Part shown: positions 19,041-29,038 of the stretch, in pieces
Layout of the letters: the number at the start of each line of letters is the position of its first letter
How positions within the stretch are numbered: the first letter of the stretch is position 1
Origin: Apostichopus parvimensis
Taxonomy: Eukaryota; Echinodermata; Holothuroidea; Aspidochirotida; Stichopodidae
Direction: 5' to 3'
DNA: 38,630 bases
NCBI GenBank assembly: GCA_000934455.1
Contig: KN882764.1
Location: 52,309 to 90,938, forward strand
Notes under the pieces: model-generated
The model's database searches: none
The model's input: only the letters and a program-made list of their open reading frames with translations
Told to the model about the DNA's origin: nothing
Position numbers and translations under genes: made by a program

Positions 19041-21958
19041 GTGACTGATGACATTAATCCTGCAGACAATATCACCTGCAGGTATTATGACATTAACTCT
19101 TTTAATGATGTAGAATCTAATTCCAGTAATTCCATTTTCCTCCATAATAGCCGCAGTTTAAACCAACATTTCGACGAAATAAATACTTTTATTTCATTAC
19201 TTAAAGAAAAATTTTCAATAATCGGTTTTACGGAAACATGGTTTACCAATATTATTTCACCCCTGATATCCATAGATAATTATACTCTCATTGAAAAACA
19301 TCGTGAAAATCAAAGGGCTGGCGGCGTGTGCCTATATATTAATAACGATTTGACCTTTAAAAATAGACCCGATCTTTCTATTTTTAATGAATCTATTGAA
19401 TCTCTATTTGTAGACGTCATATTACCCCACGTGAACGAAAAGTACACTGTAGGTATTATATATAGACCACCAAGTGGTTCTCATGAAATGTTTGATTTTT
19501 ATCTTCAAAATATTCTTAGCACTATATCGGAACAACAGTGTAAATCGTATGTAATGGGAGATTATAATATTAATTTATTGGATAAACCAAAGTCCTGCAG
19601 ATTTTTAAACATCCTTTATTCCAACGGGTTCATTCCAACAATCACTAAACCCACTCGTATTAGCAGTACTTCATCAACTTTGATTGATAATATTATTACC
19701 AACGTTAACTTCAACATCTATTCAGGCATATTTATACTGATCTTAGCGATCACCTACCAATTTTTCTCAAAGTACCAACCAGGAGTTATAAACAGAACCA
19801 CTTTGTAAATGTTCGCAATTATAGCACCAACAATATTATACGCTTTATCGCAGAGATCCAGGACAAACCATGGGACGATATCCTAAGAGAAAATGATACT
19901 AATACTTCTTATAATATATTTTATGACTGTATAAATACAACCTATAGTAATTGTTTTCCATACCACAATATTAAAACTAAAAATCGCAAAAAGAAACATC
20001 CTTGGATCACAAAAGGTATATTGACTTCTATTAACAAGAAAAATAGGCTTTTCAAATATTACATTCAAAATCCAACGCCTATTAATACGATGTCTTATAC
20101 AACTTACCGTAACAAACTTAATCACATTATTAGATTCTCCAAAAGATTACATTTTAACAATAAATTTTACGATACCAGAAATAATCCGAGGGGCACCTGG
20201 AATACTATTAATGAAATTCTTCATAATGACCGTAAGCAATCAACGTATCCTGCTGCCTTCAGACACGGGGATCATGGTATTAACAATGACAATGATATCG
20301 CAAATACCTTCAATGACTTCTTTGTCAACCTTGGCCCATCATTAGCTAATAAGATCAACTATAAAGGATCACATAACGACTTTATGAGTGACAATGTAAA
20401 CAGTCACTCTATTTTTACCTATCCTGTGTATAAGGAAGAACTTAAACAAATCGCTAATTCATGTCTAAAACTCAATAAAGCAGCAGGATATGATGATTTC
20501 AAGCCGGGAATTATTAAGCATATTATCCCTTTTATAACAAAACCACTGGCCCATATTTGCAATTTGTCTTTTCAAACTGGCACTTTTCCAGATAAATTAA
20601 AAGTTTCAAAAGTTATACCGGTGTATAAAAAGGGTGACAAAGATAATTACGAAAATTACCTGCCTATATCATTGTTGTCATGCTTTTCTAAAATAATTGA
20701 AAGGCTTATGTTCAATCGTATTTTTAATTTTTTTAACAAGCATGATATTCTATGTGATCAGCAGTATGGTTTTAGAGCAGATCACTCTACTGAACTTGCA
20801 TTGGCAGATGCTATTGACAAATTATACAGCAGCTTAGATAACAACAAAACTTGCATTGGTGTATTTCTAGACCTTTCAAAGGCTTTCGACACTATTGATC
20901 ATGTTATCTTAATGAGTAAATTACACCACTACGGTATTGGAGGAACAACACTGAATTGGATAGACAGTTATATTACAAATCGTTTTCAATATACCTCTTA
21001 CAAAAACACTACTTCTCATATTGCAGAAATTCAATGCGGTGTCCTACAGGGTTCAATTTTAGGCCCATTGCTTTTCATTTTATATGTCAATGACATCTGC
21101 CAAATATCTAAATTTGCAAACATAACATTATTTGCTGATGATACAAGCATTTTCTTCGATTCAGATGTAGATGCAAATTCATTCCATATTCAAATTTCTG
21201 ATGAACTAAGTAAATTTAATAACTGGTTTGCTGCCAATAAACTATCACTCAATATTGACAAAACTAATTAAATTGCTTTTAATACTTGCAGAAATTTTAG
21301 CTGGGATAAAGATATCACCATGGGTGGTATAATCCTAAAACAAGTTTATACTACTACGTTTTTAGGTGTATATATTGATTATAAGCTTTGGTGGCATGAG
21401 CACATTTCTATAGTATGCAGGAAAGCAGCGAAAAGCGTTGGGATTTTATCAAAATTGAAATTTCTCCTATCAGAGCGCATATTAAAGACCCTCTACCAAA
21501 CTTTGGTCGTTCCACACATCTCATATTGTTCAATTATTTGGTCTGGCACGCCAGAAACCAATCTTCATCCGCTTATTATTCTCCAAAAGAAAGCCATGCG
21601 CCATATTTCACATGTTGCATCTCGTGAACATACAAATCAACTTTTCAAGAATCTCAATTTATTAAAAGTTACCGACATTATTCGTGTAAATCTTGCCACG
21701 CTTGCATATAAGGCATGGAATGGATTATTGCCTAACACATTTCATGATTTTTTAACTAGTAACAGTGTGATACATCACCACAATACACGGAATGCTGATA
21801 ATGCACATTACTTTTCTTATAAAACATCAATTGGGAGGCTTCGTCTTAGAAATCGTGCAATAAAGACATGGAATTCCATAACAGAGAGTTTCAAAACCAA
21901 AGTATCCAGTAAAATATTCAAAGAGCATCTAACCAAAGACGTAATATCCAGTTATTAA
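19041..21958 (+). pseudogene. LINE-A ORF2: endonuclease and reverse transcriptase
   Basis: The frame is open from 18984, but no in-frame ATG precedes the endonuclease. Endonuclease motifs: FLHNSRSLNQH, GFTETWF, VMGDYNINLL, then SDHLPI after a one-base loss at about 19733. Reverse transcriptase: KAAGYDDFKPG; VIPVYKKGDKDNYENYLPIS; QYGFRADHS; motif [27 protein letters not shown] (Leu in place of the usual Pro before QG); LFADDTSIFF with the catalytic Asp pair; LSLNIDKTN. A TAA at 21269-21271 then interrupts the frame, which continues unchanged to 21958 with the C-terminal KAWNGLLPNTFH block. Only two lesions separate it from an open frame, so it is much younger than LINE-B or LINE-D. Confidence 0.92.
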
Positions 21959-22186
21959 TAAGTCATCCATTCATTGGCACGATAAAAAATTATTATTGCA
22001 AATATTATCATCATATAGTATGAATTTCGTTGATCGTCGAATTATTCTAGTTTGTATTGATATATAAATAGTTTTCTTCTTTTCTTTATACAGGGAGTCT
22101 TCTACTTTGTTAAGCTGTTGTACGCTTTTTGGAAAACTTCCTTCACACTGTAAATTTACACGTGAAAAACAAATAAATCAAATCAA
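21959..22186 (+). other. LINE-A 3' UTR and tandem tail
   Basis: It contains the block GGGAGTCTTCTACTTTGTTA, also found in LINE-B, C, D and E, and ends AAATAAATCAAATCAAA. The conserved block is probably the part recognised by the reverse transcriptase. Confidence 0.75.
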
Positions 22187-22563
22187 ATATTTGGGAATCT
22201 GGGGAAGGTCTTTCGTTTCCATTCGCCTCTTATTTTACACCCATACTCACAAAGTTTGCCTGTTAGATCTTCGTCCTGTATAAATGAAGGTACTCCAAAA
22301 ACACTAACAGTTAGGAACGTTCTGTTGACACCAGTAACATAACACTGATTCCCATTGACGAGGAGTCCACTGTCCAAAATAAGATCACCTTGTTCCTTTG
22401 CTTTTAATGTGACGATCCAGCATCCTGAAGATTTCACACAACTTGCAATTCCATCTTTACCAACATCATTCATGATAGCATACAAAATCTGAATATCTTC
22501 ATATGAACTGTCGGCAACTCTGATGCTACACTCCTTTAATTTCTCAACTGTCGCAGAATCCAT
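22187..22563 (-). pseudogene. LINE-B ORF1, N-terminal part
   Basis: Minus strand, ATG at 22563 (MDSATVEKLKECSIRVAD), aligned with the start of LINE-A ORF1. It includes LTVSVFGVPSFIQDEDLTGK and ends RKTFPRFPNI exactly at the LINE-A insertion. The protein continues at 10464. An in-frame ATG further upstream (22725) exists, but homology favours 22563. It is intact up to the interruption. Confidence 0.88.
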
Positions 22564-22829
22564 ACTAATAATCTTGTAGGCTAACGAACGTCGCAAGACG
22601 CCGTTGCCGAGATCTACAGCAGAAAAAGTTTTCCAAAATTGGAATAAAATAAAATTTTCTGGCAAATATTGTCTCAAATATTGTCTCAAATAATACAATT
22701 TGCAATGATGTAGTGAAAACCACACTCTATTGAACCTCGGAGATCATTAGAAAGTAGAAAATATAAGAGCTCCTCAAGGAACAGTGTTAACAGGTCTCAG
22801 TCTCAAGGACAGATCAAATCAAATCAAAT
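22564..22829 (-). other. LINE-B 5' UTR, 5' end not defined
   Basis: The first 50 bases upstream of ORF1 resemble the LINE-A sequence just before its ORF1 (CGGCAACG...CGTTCG). Further out lies an ATCAAATCAAATCAAATC run (22813-22830) that directly abuts the tRNA array. It looks like a LINE tail or a simple repeat, so where LINE-B starts is uncertain. Confidence 0.5.
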
Positions 22830-22923
22830 CATACCGCCGAGACCTTTTTTTTAAAGTTTATTACCTTGTTTCACTCTAGAATGACTATTTATGCGTGTTT
22901 GTCCGTCAACCCAACAGCAATAA

Positions 22924-22996
22924 GGAGTCATGGCTTGGATGGTTAAAGCGCCTGTCTAGTAAACAGGAGATCCCGGTTCGAATCCGGGTGGTGCCT
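22924..22996 (+). tRNA. tRNA-Thr (AGT), degraded copy
   Basis: 73 nt. The anticodon stem-loop CCTGT CTAGTAA ACAGG gives AGT, and the T arm CCCGG TTCGAAT CCGGG is intact. The acceptor strand GGAGTCA against TGGTGCC has a mismatch at position 3 and a wobble at position 5, and the A box is altered (TGGCTTGGATGG). It is likely a pseudogene or weakly expressed. A TTCTTTTT terminator follows. Confidence 0.6.
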
Positions 22997-23111
22997 TCTT
23001 TTTGAGATTACTTCAACTCATACCGCCGTTCCCTTTTTTAAAAGTTTATTACCTTGTTTCACTCTAGATAAATTATTTATGCGTGTTTGTCAGTCAACCC
23101 AACAGCAATAA

Positions 23112-23184
23112 GGCGCCATGGCTTAGTTGGTAAAGCGCCTGTCTTGTAAACAGGAGATCCCCGGTTCGAAACCGGGTGGTGCCT
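23112..23184 (+). tRNA. tRNA-Thr (TGT)
   Basis: 73-nt cloverleaf: acceptor GGCGCCA/TGGTGCC (one G-T wobble), D arm GCTT...AAGC, anticodon arm CCTGT CTTGTAA ACAGG (anticodon TGT, Thr), variable AGATC, T arm CCCGG TTCGAAA CCGGG, discriminator T. A box TGGCTTAGTTGG and B box GGTTCGAAACC are good, and a TTCTTTTT Pol III terminator follows at once. No intron and no encoded CCA. It would decode ACA codons. Confidence 0.9.
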
Positions 23185-23300
23185 TCTTTTTGAGATCACT
23201 TCAACTCATACCGCCGTTCCCTTTTTTAAAAAATTTATTACCTTGTTTCACTCTAGATAAACTATTTATGCGTGTTTGTCCGTCAACCCAACAGCAATTA

Positions 23301-23373
23301 GGCGCCATGGCTTAGTTGGTAAAGCGCCTGTCTAGTAAACAGGAGATCCCCGGTTCGAATCCGGGTGGTGACT
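23301..23373 (+). tRNA. tRNA-Thr (AGT)
   Basis: The body is the same as the neighbouring tRNA-Thr(TGT), but the anticodon loop is CTAGTAA (AGT). Acceptor GGCGCCA pairs with TGGTGAC, which leaves one mismatch at pair 2-71. A and B boxes and the TTCTTTTT terminator are intact. It is possibly functional. Confidence 0.75.
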
Positions 23374-23460
23374 TCTTTTTGAGATTACTTTAACTCATAC
23401 CGCGGTTCCCTTTTCATGTTATTAAGTTCATTACCTTGTTTCAATCTGGATAACTACTGG

Positions 23461-24353
23461 CCATGCTAGCCCCTTTGCTCGTTATCAACGTACAGAGCCA
23501 CATACATGTAATGGCGACTGAACTGGATCGATCTCGTTTTGTTGAAGTTGGAAGAAGACCTTACTCTTTTGTCAGTCATAAATATGTTGCAGGGATTAGG
23601 GATGGTGTTACGCCCTGGATTGTTCGGGATGCGTTTACCCCGTATTTCGAACACGCCCAGGGCTACTAAGAATATGTTTCCCCGTTTGTTTGAATAATTT
23701 ACCCCGCGATATGTTGTTCATTCATTCACCATTCCATTTACTTTTGTTTTATTATGCAGGTCTCTTTCGCTCTCCCCGTCGTCTGCCATCACCAGCATTC
23801 CAGGCATTCGCACTTTTATTACACGAGTTGTTTTGTTTAGCGTGTATCTATTTTACTATCACTTGCTCTCTTTACCTTGTTTAATTAAGACGTTGTTTTT
23901 CTTATGTATTTTGTGTTAACTTAATTTATTTCGTTGAAGTTCGGGCAGAGAACTGGAAACCAGCGGTGAGCAGCACGGCTATCTCAGTAAAGTATTATTT
24001 TAAAGGCAAGGGTTATTTATTTTAGAGAGCGGGTCCGGGAGTGAAGGCTGACTACGGGCGCCATTTCCTATTGTATTGTACTACTAATAATTTCCAGTCC
24101 TGGTTGGCTTCTTTGCATATTATAGACTCCGGAGGTAGGGTCAAATTAGGGCTCTCCCCGGAGGTATTGCAGAAGTTAATCGGGGCGGGACCACATTAGG
24201 CAGTATTAGTTCAGTCTGTCGTTGGCGCCCCGTGTCGGGTATTCACTCTCGTGATTCTTAAGAGCCGTGCTGCCCACGCCCTGGTACGTAGTTTATTTGT
24301 TATTTATTTAAATTTAATCTCTGCCCGTTGTTTGCTTTTATCTTTATTACGGC
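23461..24353. other. Unassigned sequence between the tRNA array and the gypsy element
   Basis: Short open frames (for example 23463-23669) match nothing I recognise. An interrupted inverted repeat spans 23943-24327: CGGGCAGAGA and GCAGCACGGCT on the left (23943-23952, 23971-23981) return inverted on the right (24263-24273 and 24318-24327). Between them TTGGCGCCCCGTGTCGGG (about 24222) resembles the start of a retroelement primer-binding region, and CGGAGGTA occurs twice. It may be the remains of another element or an unusual leader joined to the gypsy element. Confidence 0.5.
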
Positions 24354-24584
24354 AGAAAGACACTGCCTTATTTTTGTATGTTTAAAGTTAATTAAGTGAT
24401 TAAATTGTTGATTTGAGACTCAGTTCTCCTTAACTATATTCTTCTCTCTTTTTTGTGTATTGGCTCAAGCCCTGCTAGCATAAGTCTTCGCCTCCCCCCC
24501 CCCTTTCCCCTGCCCTGACATCATGTGGCCTCCAGCCGCCTGATTACCTACGCTACCGCTCGGCCGGGGTACAGGGGCGTTACA
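24354..24584 (+). repeat. Gypsy 5' LTR, truncated at its 5' side
   Basis: It matches 29870-30100 over 231 bp with few differences and ends CGTTACA. The junction with foreign sequence is GGC/AGAAAGACACTG, against ACT/AGAAAGACACTG in the 3' LTR. Confidence 0.9.
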
Positions 24585-24589
24585 GAAAT

Positions 24590-24606
24590 TGGTGTCAGAA
24601 GTGGGA
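24590..24606 (+). promoter_or_regulatory. Gypsy primer binding site
   Basis: TGGTGTCAGAAGTGGGA lies 5 bases after the LTR. It has the form of a site complementary to a tRNA 3' end; tRNA-Leu is my best guess from memory. It primes minus-strand DNA synthesis. Confidence 0.6.
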
Positions 24607-24753
24607 TTCATTTTGTCACCCCACCCCCCTCTTTCATGTTTGCTGGCAGGGCTTTGGAGCCCCATGGTAATTGTAAGCTATTTTTTGGACAATTTAATAT
24701 CTTACCGAAGTTTCTTTCATTTTAAGTAAGCCTGGATTCTGGAAGGAGGCGAG

Positions 24754-25716
24754 ATGGCTGCACGACGAGAGAGCGAGGGGGACTCTGTGGAGAGGCTTAT
24801 TGCTGAGATAGAGGCACTGGAGAGAGAAGCCGAGGTTTTTCAGTTTAATCTTACCATGGATAGGGATTGGTATACTAATGGGGGTACTTCGCCAGGCAGA
24901 AGGGTTCGTAACTCAAATGCCTTAGGTGACTCGTTCCGTAAACCTATTATTATGCCAGATAGTTACGATGGAAAAAGAAAGTGGGATCATTACCTGACTC
25001 ATTTTACAGTCTGTGCGGATATTAATGGGTGGACGGAATTAGAAAAATCCAAATTCCTGGTAGCTAAGTTAACTGGGCACGCCCAGGAGGTATATATGGG
25101 ACTATCATCCACAGACCGGGGTAGTTATGAGACCACTGTAAATGCACTTTCTAGATTTTTTGCTCCAGTGGCCCTGACTAGCGCTAGAAGGGCAAAATTA
25201 AGATCTAGAGTACGGGCAGAGGGTGAGACCTTACCTGGGCTGTGCTCTTCAATTCGTCGGGAAGTGATAGAGGCTTATCCCGGCCTTGATATGCGAGCAC
25301 ATGACGAGTTAGCTCTAGAGTCTTTTTTGGGTGCTTTACGTGACAGGGATGCTAGGATTGTTGTTCGAAGGGGTAGACCCAAGACAATAGAAGATGCTCT
25401 GCATCTTGCCCTTGAGGTGGAGGCTATTGACCAGGCAGATGGGGTGATGAAACCCCGACGTTCTGCCTATACTGTTTCGGCATCGTCGGATACGGTTGGC
25501 GGAATTACTGAAAGATTGGATAGGCTGGAAGTACAATTAGGAAAAGTTTTGGAGGACAATGCTAGGTTAAAGCAATTTGTTCAGCAAGGTCCACCAGCGC
25601 CACCCCCTTTGACTCGGTCTGGGCCTGGTCCCATGCAGTGTTGGAGGTGTGGGCAGTTAGGTCATATTAGCCGGTACTGCCCCTCTAAGCCAAGTAGACA
25701 GGGATCAGGAAACTAG
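24754..25716 (+). CDS. Gypsy gag
   Basis: An intact 320-residue frame from ATG 24754 (GGCGAGATGG context). The N terminus has a predicted coiled-coil-like acidic helix (RLIAEIEALEREAEVFQ). A retrotransposon gag domain follows (KPIIMPDSYDGKRKWDHYLT to LALEVEAIDQADG). After a second helical stretch comes one zinc knuckle, CWRCGQLGHISRYC, from residue 296. It forms the particle that packages the element's RNA. The stop at 25714 is followed by pol in the -1 frame, so a -1 ribosomal shift near the gag end is possible, though a TGA at about 25728 now blocks that frame. Confidence 0.9.
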   Translation: MAARRESEGDSVERLIAEIEALEREAEVFQFNLTMDRDWYTNGGTSPGRRVRNSNALGDSFRKPIIMPDSYDGKRKWDHYLTHFTVCADINGWTELEKSKFLVAKLTGHAQEVYMGLSSTDRGSYETTVNALSRFFAPVALTSARRAKLRSRVRAEGETLPGLCSSIRREVIEAYPGLDMRAHDELALESFLGALRDRDARIVVRRGRPKTIEDALHLALEVEAIDQADGVMKPRRSAYTVSASSDTVGGITERLDRLEVQLGKVLEDNARLKQFVQQGPPAPPPLTRSGPGPMQCWRCGQLGHISRYCPSKPSRQGSGN

Positions 25717-25730
25717 AGTCAGTCGGGGAT

Positions 25731-26477
25731 GAGGGGTGCCCCTCGACTGAGCGAATTGAAGCCCTGCAACGTTATGGAAATGGGGAGAAGGTCAAGTCAG
25801 GGGGAGCTTTGTGTGCAAATATATGTGTCTCTAATACAGAGATTCCTTTTTTAGTAGATACTGGCGCTGGTACTACCATCATTAGTGTTCAGACATGGGA
25901 GCGCTTATGCTCTGCATGTAATTTGGCTCCAATTACTGAGACGGGAGCCAGTTTTGCCGGTGTTGATGGTAGGCCACTCCAAGTAAAAGGTAAATGTAAC
26001 TTAACCTTCCAATTTGACACCCTGAAGATTCCAGTGCAAGTCCTAGTTGCCAGTATCACTGCCCCTGGTTTACTTGGAATTAACTTTTTAAGAGAACATG
26101 AATGTCTTATACAATTGGGAGGTGAACCCCTATTGTTTGTTGGTAGGACCCGCTTAGCTGTTCCCCTTTGTGAGACTCCTCTGGATCAGCCGATTAGGGT
26201 AGCACTGGTTGACACAGTCTTTATCCCTGCAGAGAGCGAGATTATGGTGTCAGGGGTGTTAGAATTGAAATATGGAGTGCCCCTGGGGAAGCTGAAAGGG
26301 CCTCTTCTACTGGAAACTAAACCCGGAGTGCCTGAAAGCCGCCATGTTATGGTTGGGCGTGCTTTAGTTGATACTTCTAGAAGGACTGTCCCTATTAGAC
26401 TATTTAATGGTACTTCGAATCCTGTAACATTGTAAAAAGGTACCCATGTAGGTATAGTTTCCCCCATTGCCAACGTC
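25731..26477 (+). pseudogene. Gypsy pol, protease
   Basis: The frame from the CPSTERIEALQRYGNG segment contains the aspartic protease active site FLVDTGAGTTIIS (about 25848) and LLGINFLREHECLI, followed by a linker. An in-frame TAA at 26433 breaks the frame, which continues unchanged into the RT. The protease would cut the Gag-Pol polyprotein in the particle. Confidence 0.85.
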
Positions 26478-27235
26478 GTGGAGGTAGAGGAGGTAGAAAA
26501 CAATTATACCAGTGGGTTACCGGCCGAGATGGAAGATTTGCTCCATCGAAGTGGGGAGGGTTTACCCGATTGTGAACGAGTTCTTTTGAGACAGTTTTTG
26601 CAGGATAACCGTAGTGTATTCTCTTGCGAAGGAGACCCCTTGGGGAGGACTGGGTTGGTTAAGCATGGTATTGATACGGGTGATGCAACCCCAATCCGAC
26701 AGCTCCCTAGGAGACTGCCCTTTCATAAACGGGTAGAAGCACAGGCCGAAGTGAATGAGATGTTGACGCAAGGCGTCATTTCTCCTTCTAAGAGTGCGTG
26801 GTCCTCCCCAGTGGTACTAGTGAAAATGAAAGATGGCTCTTTGCGGTTTTGTATAGACTATCGTAGGTTAAATGACGTAACTAATAAAGACGCCTTTCCA
26901 TTGCCTAGGATAGATGATAGCTTAGATGCACTGTCAGGGGCTAAGTGGTTTTCTACCCTTGATCTTAAAAGTGGGTACTGGCAAGTCGAAATGGACCGTA
27001 GAGACAGGGAGAAGACCGCCCTCTCCATGGGTAGTGGTCTTTATGAGTTTAATGTGTTACCTTTTGGATTGTGCAACGCCCCCGCCACTTTTCAGAGATT
27101 AATGGAGCAGGTACTACGTGGGTTGCATTGGCAAATATGTCTTATATATATCGATGATATCATAATATATGCCCCACGATAGAGGAGCATTTAGTACGCC
27201 TAAGAGAAGTTTTTGACCGATAAAGGGGGGCAGGT
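26478..27235 (+). pseudogene. Gypsy pol, reverse transcriptase
   Basis: It contains KHGIDTGDATPIRQLPRRLP, VVLVKMKDGSLRFCIDYRRL, STLDLKSGYWQVEM (catalytic Asp in motif A), FGLCNAPATFQRLM and the catalytic IYIDDIIIYA. After APR the frame is lost by a one-base change at about 27178, and a TAA occurs in the next frame at about 27221, so the palm is separated from RNase H. Confidence 0.9.
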
Positions 27236-27944
27236 TTGAAGCTTAAGCCTTCCAAGTGTGAGTTGCTCAAAAAGGAAGTCAAGTATTTAGGTCATATTGT
27301 CTCTGATCACGGGGTAGGTACCGATCCCAGTAAGATTGAAGCAATCACGGATTGGCCCCCTGCCACAACTCTGAAGCAACTAAGAGGATTTCTGGGACTG
27401 TGTTCCTATTACAGGAAATTTATTAGGAACTTTGCAGAAATTGCCAGTCCCCTACATGCACTAACAAAGAAAGGCCAAAAGTTTCTGTGGTCTGAGGAGT
27501 GTGAAGAACGATTTCAGACTCTGAAATCTAAACTGACGACAGCTCCCGCATTAGCTTACTCAAATTTTAGTCAGATGTTTATTCTTGATACTGATGCTAG
27601 CAATACGGCAATAGGGGCTGTGTTGTCTCAGACCATTAGGGGTGAAGAACATCCTGTGGCATATGCCAGTCGTACGCTTAGCAGTAGTGAAAAGAAGTAT
27701 TCCGTAACACGTAGAGAGCTTCTTGCTGTTGTAACGTTTATTAAGAATTTCCGCCCCTACCTTTATGGCAGGAAATTTCTGTTACGCACGGATCATGGCT
27801 CCCTCCGTTGGTTGTATAACTTTAAATCCCCGAGGGTCAGGTAGCTAGGTGGCTGGAAGTGCTGGGCACATATGATTTTCAGATAGAACCTAGGCCTGGC
27901 AGAGTGCATGCCAATGCAGACGCTTTGTCGAGAAGTGATCCCCC
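27236..27944 (+). pseudogene. Gypsy pol, RT connection and RNase H
   Basis: KLKPSKCELLKKEVKYLGHI and LRGFLGLCSYYRKFIRNF are the RT thumb and connection; FILDTDASNTAIGAVLSQ and LLRTDHGSLRWLYNFKSP are RNase H. A one-base loss at about 27829 ends this frame in the middle of the conserved region, and the following ARWLEVLGTYDFQIEPRPG segment lies in another frame. RNase H removes RNA from the RNA-DNA hybrid. Confidence 0.88.
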
Positions 27945-29038
27945 ATGGTGCATTCGAGAGCATTGCCTGCCGACCCTCCAATAGAGCCCCCAGGGTTATG
28001 TAACATAGTTACGACGGACTCTAATTGGGTTGAGAGCTGTACCAAAGAGCAGCTCAGGGAGTACCAACTAAAGGATTGCAATATTGGGCCAGTGTTGAAT
28101 TGGAAGGAGAGTGGTTCTCGCCCTCCCTGGGAGCAGATTAGTGGATTAGATAGGGCAACAAAAGCTTATTGGGGCCAATGGGACCTGTTAAGCATTAAGG
28201 ATGGTGTATTGTATAGACGTTGGGTGTCAAATACTGGTGCCCATGATAGGGATGTAATAGTGATGCCTCAGGTTCTGAGAGAAGATGTATTGTACGAGTT
28301 ACATAATTCTCCCACCGGAGGTCACTTAGGCCAAAAGAAGACAAGGGGAAAAGTCCTAGCCAGATGCTACTGGTTTGGTATGAAAGGAGATGTTGAAAAT
28401 TGGTGTCGAAAATGTGAGCTCTGTGCCCGTCGTAAGCCTCCCAACCCCCAATCGAGGGCGCAGATGAAAGTTGTTAAAATAGGCGAGCCTCTCCAAAGGG
28501 TGGCCATAGATGTTTTGGGCCCCCTTCCAGAGACATATAATGGCAATAAATATATAATTGTAATTGCAGATTATTTTACCCGTTGGACAGAGGCTTATCC
28601 GGTCCCCAATCAGGAGGCTGCAACTGTAGCGTCGGTAGTAGCTGAACAGTTTGTGGCACGCTTTGGTGTACCACAGATTATTCATACCTACCAGGGGTCA
28701 AATTTTGAGTCTAATTTGTTTAAGGAGCTTTGTTAGTTACTAGGGATAGAAAAGACAAGAACTACTGCATATAGACCACAGTCAGACGGTTTAGTAGAAC
28801 GGTTCAACCGTACGTTAGAGCAAATGCTATCGGTGTATGTAAATGAAAATCAGAAAGATTGGGATGTACATGTTCCTTTGGTTTTAATGGCCTTTCGTTC
28901 AAGCCCGCAGGAAACGACGGGGTATTCTCCGAATCTACTAATGCTGGGACGAGAGACTACACTTCCACTGGAACTGATGATCGGCCAGCCAGTCTCAACA
29001 GTGGTCGGAATATGTCATGACCTTCGCCCAGAGGTGTG
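27945..29038 (+). pseudogene. Gypsy pol, integrase
   Basis: An H/H-C/C zinc-binding segment (HNSPTGGHLGQKKT, WCRKCELCARRKP) precedes the catalytic core. The first Asp is in VAIDVLGPLPE. The second motif reads HTYQGSNFES, with Tyr where the catalytic Asp is expected. The Glu is in SDGLVERFNRTLEQ. A TAG at 28734 and a one-base loss at about 29003 also break the frame. Integrase activity must be lost in this copy. Confidence 0.9.

Larger units (their letters stand above)
10465..22186 (+). mobile_element. LINE-A, near-full-length CR1/jockey-like LINE containing a BEL element
   Basis: Plus-strand non-LTR retrotransposon inserted into LINE-B. It consists of a 5' UTR (10465-11537, with an N gap), ORF1 (11538-11959 joined to 18232-18976), ORF2 (to 21958) and a 3' UTR ending AAATAAATCAAATCAAA at 22186. 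ORF1 is uninterrupted apart from the BEL insertion. ORF2 has one frameshift (about 19733) and one in-frame stop (21269). ATATT flanks it on both sides. Its organisation (RRM-like plus zinc-knuckle ORF1, APE endonuclease, RT, short TCAAA-type tandem tail) fits the CR1/jockey branch; the exact clade is not determined here. Confidence 0.9.
22830..23460 (+). repeat. Tandem array of ~189-bp tRNA-Thr units
   Basis: Units start CATACCGC at 22830, 23019, 23207 and 23396. Each full unit has a conserved upstream block (TTTATTACCTTGTTTCACTC, GTCAACCCAACAGCAAT), a tRNA gene and a CTTCTTTTTGAG terminator. The fourth is partial and carries only the upstream block. Confidence 0.9.

Noticed and set aside
23463..23669. 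68-codon frame after the tRNA array (MATELDRSRFVEV...)
   Set aside because: No family recognised, no neighbouring exon signals, short length; kept only as part of the unassigned region.
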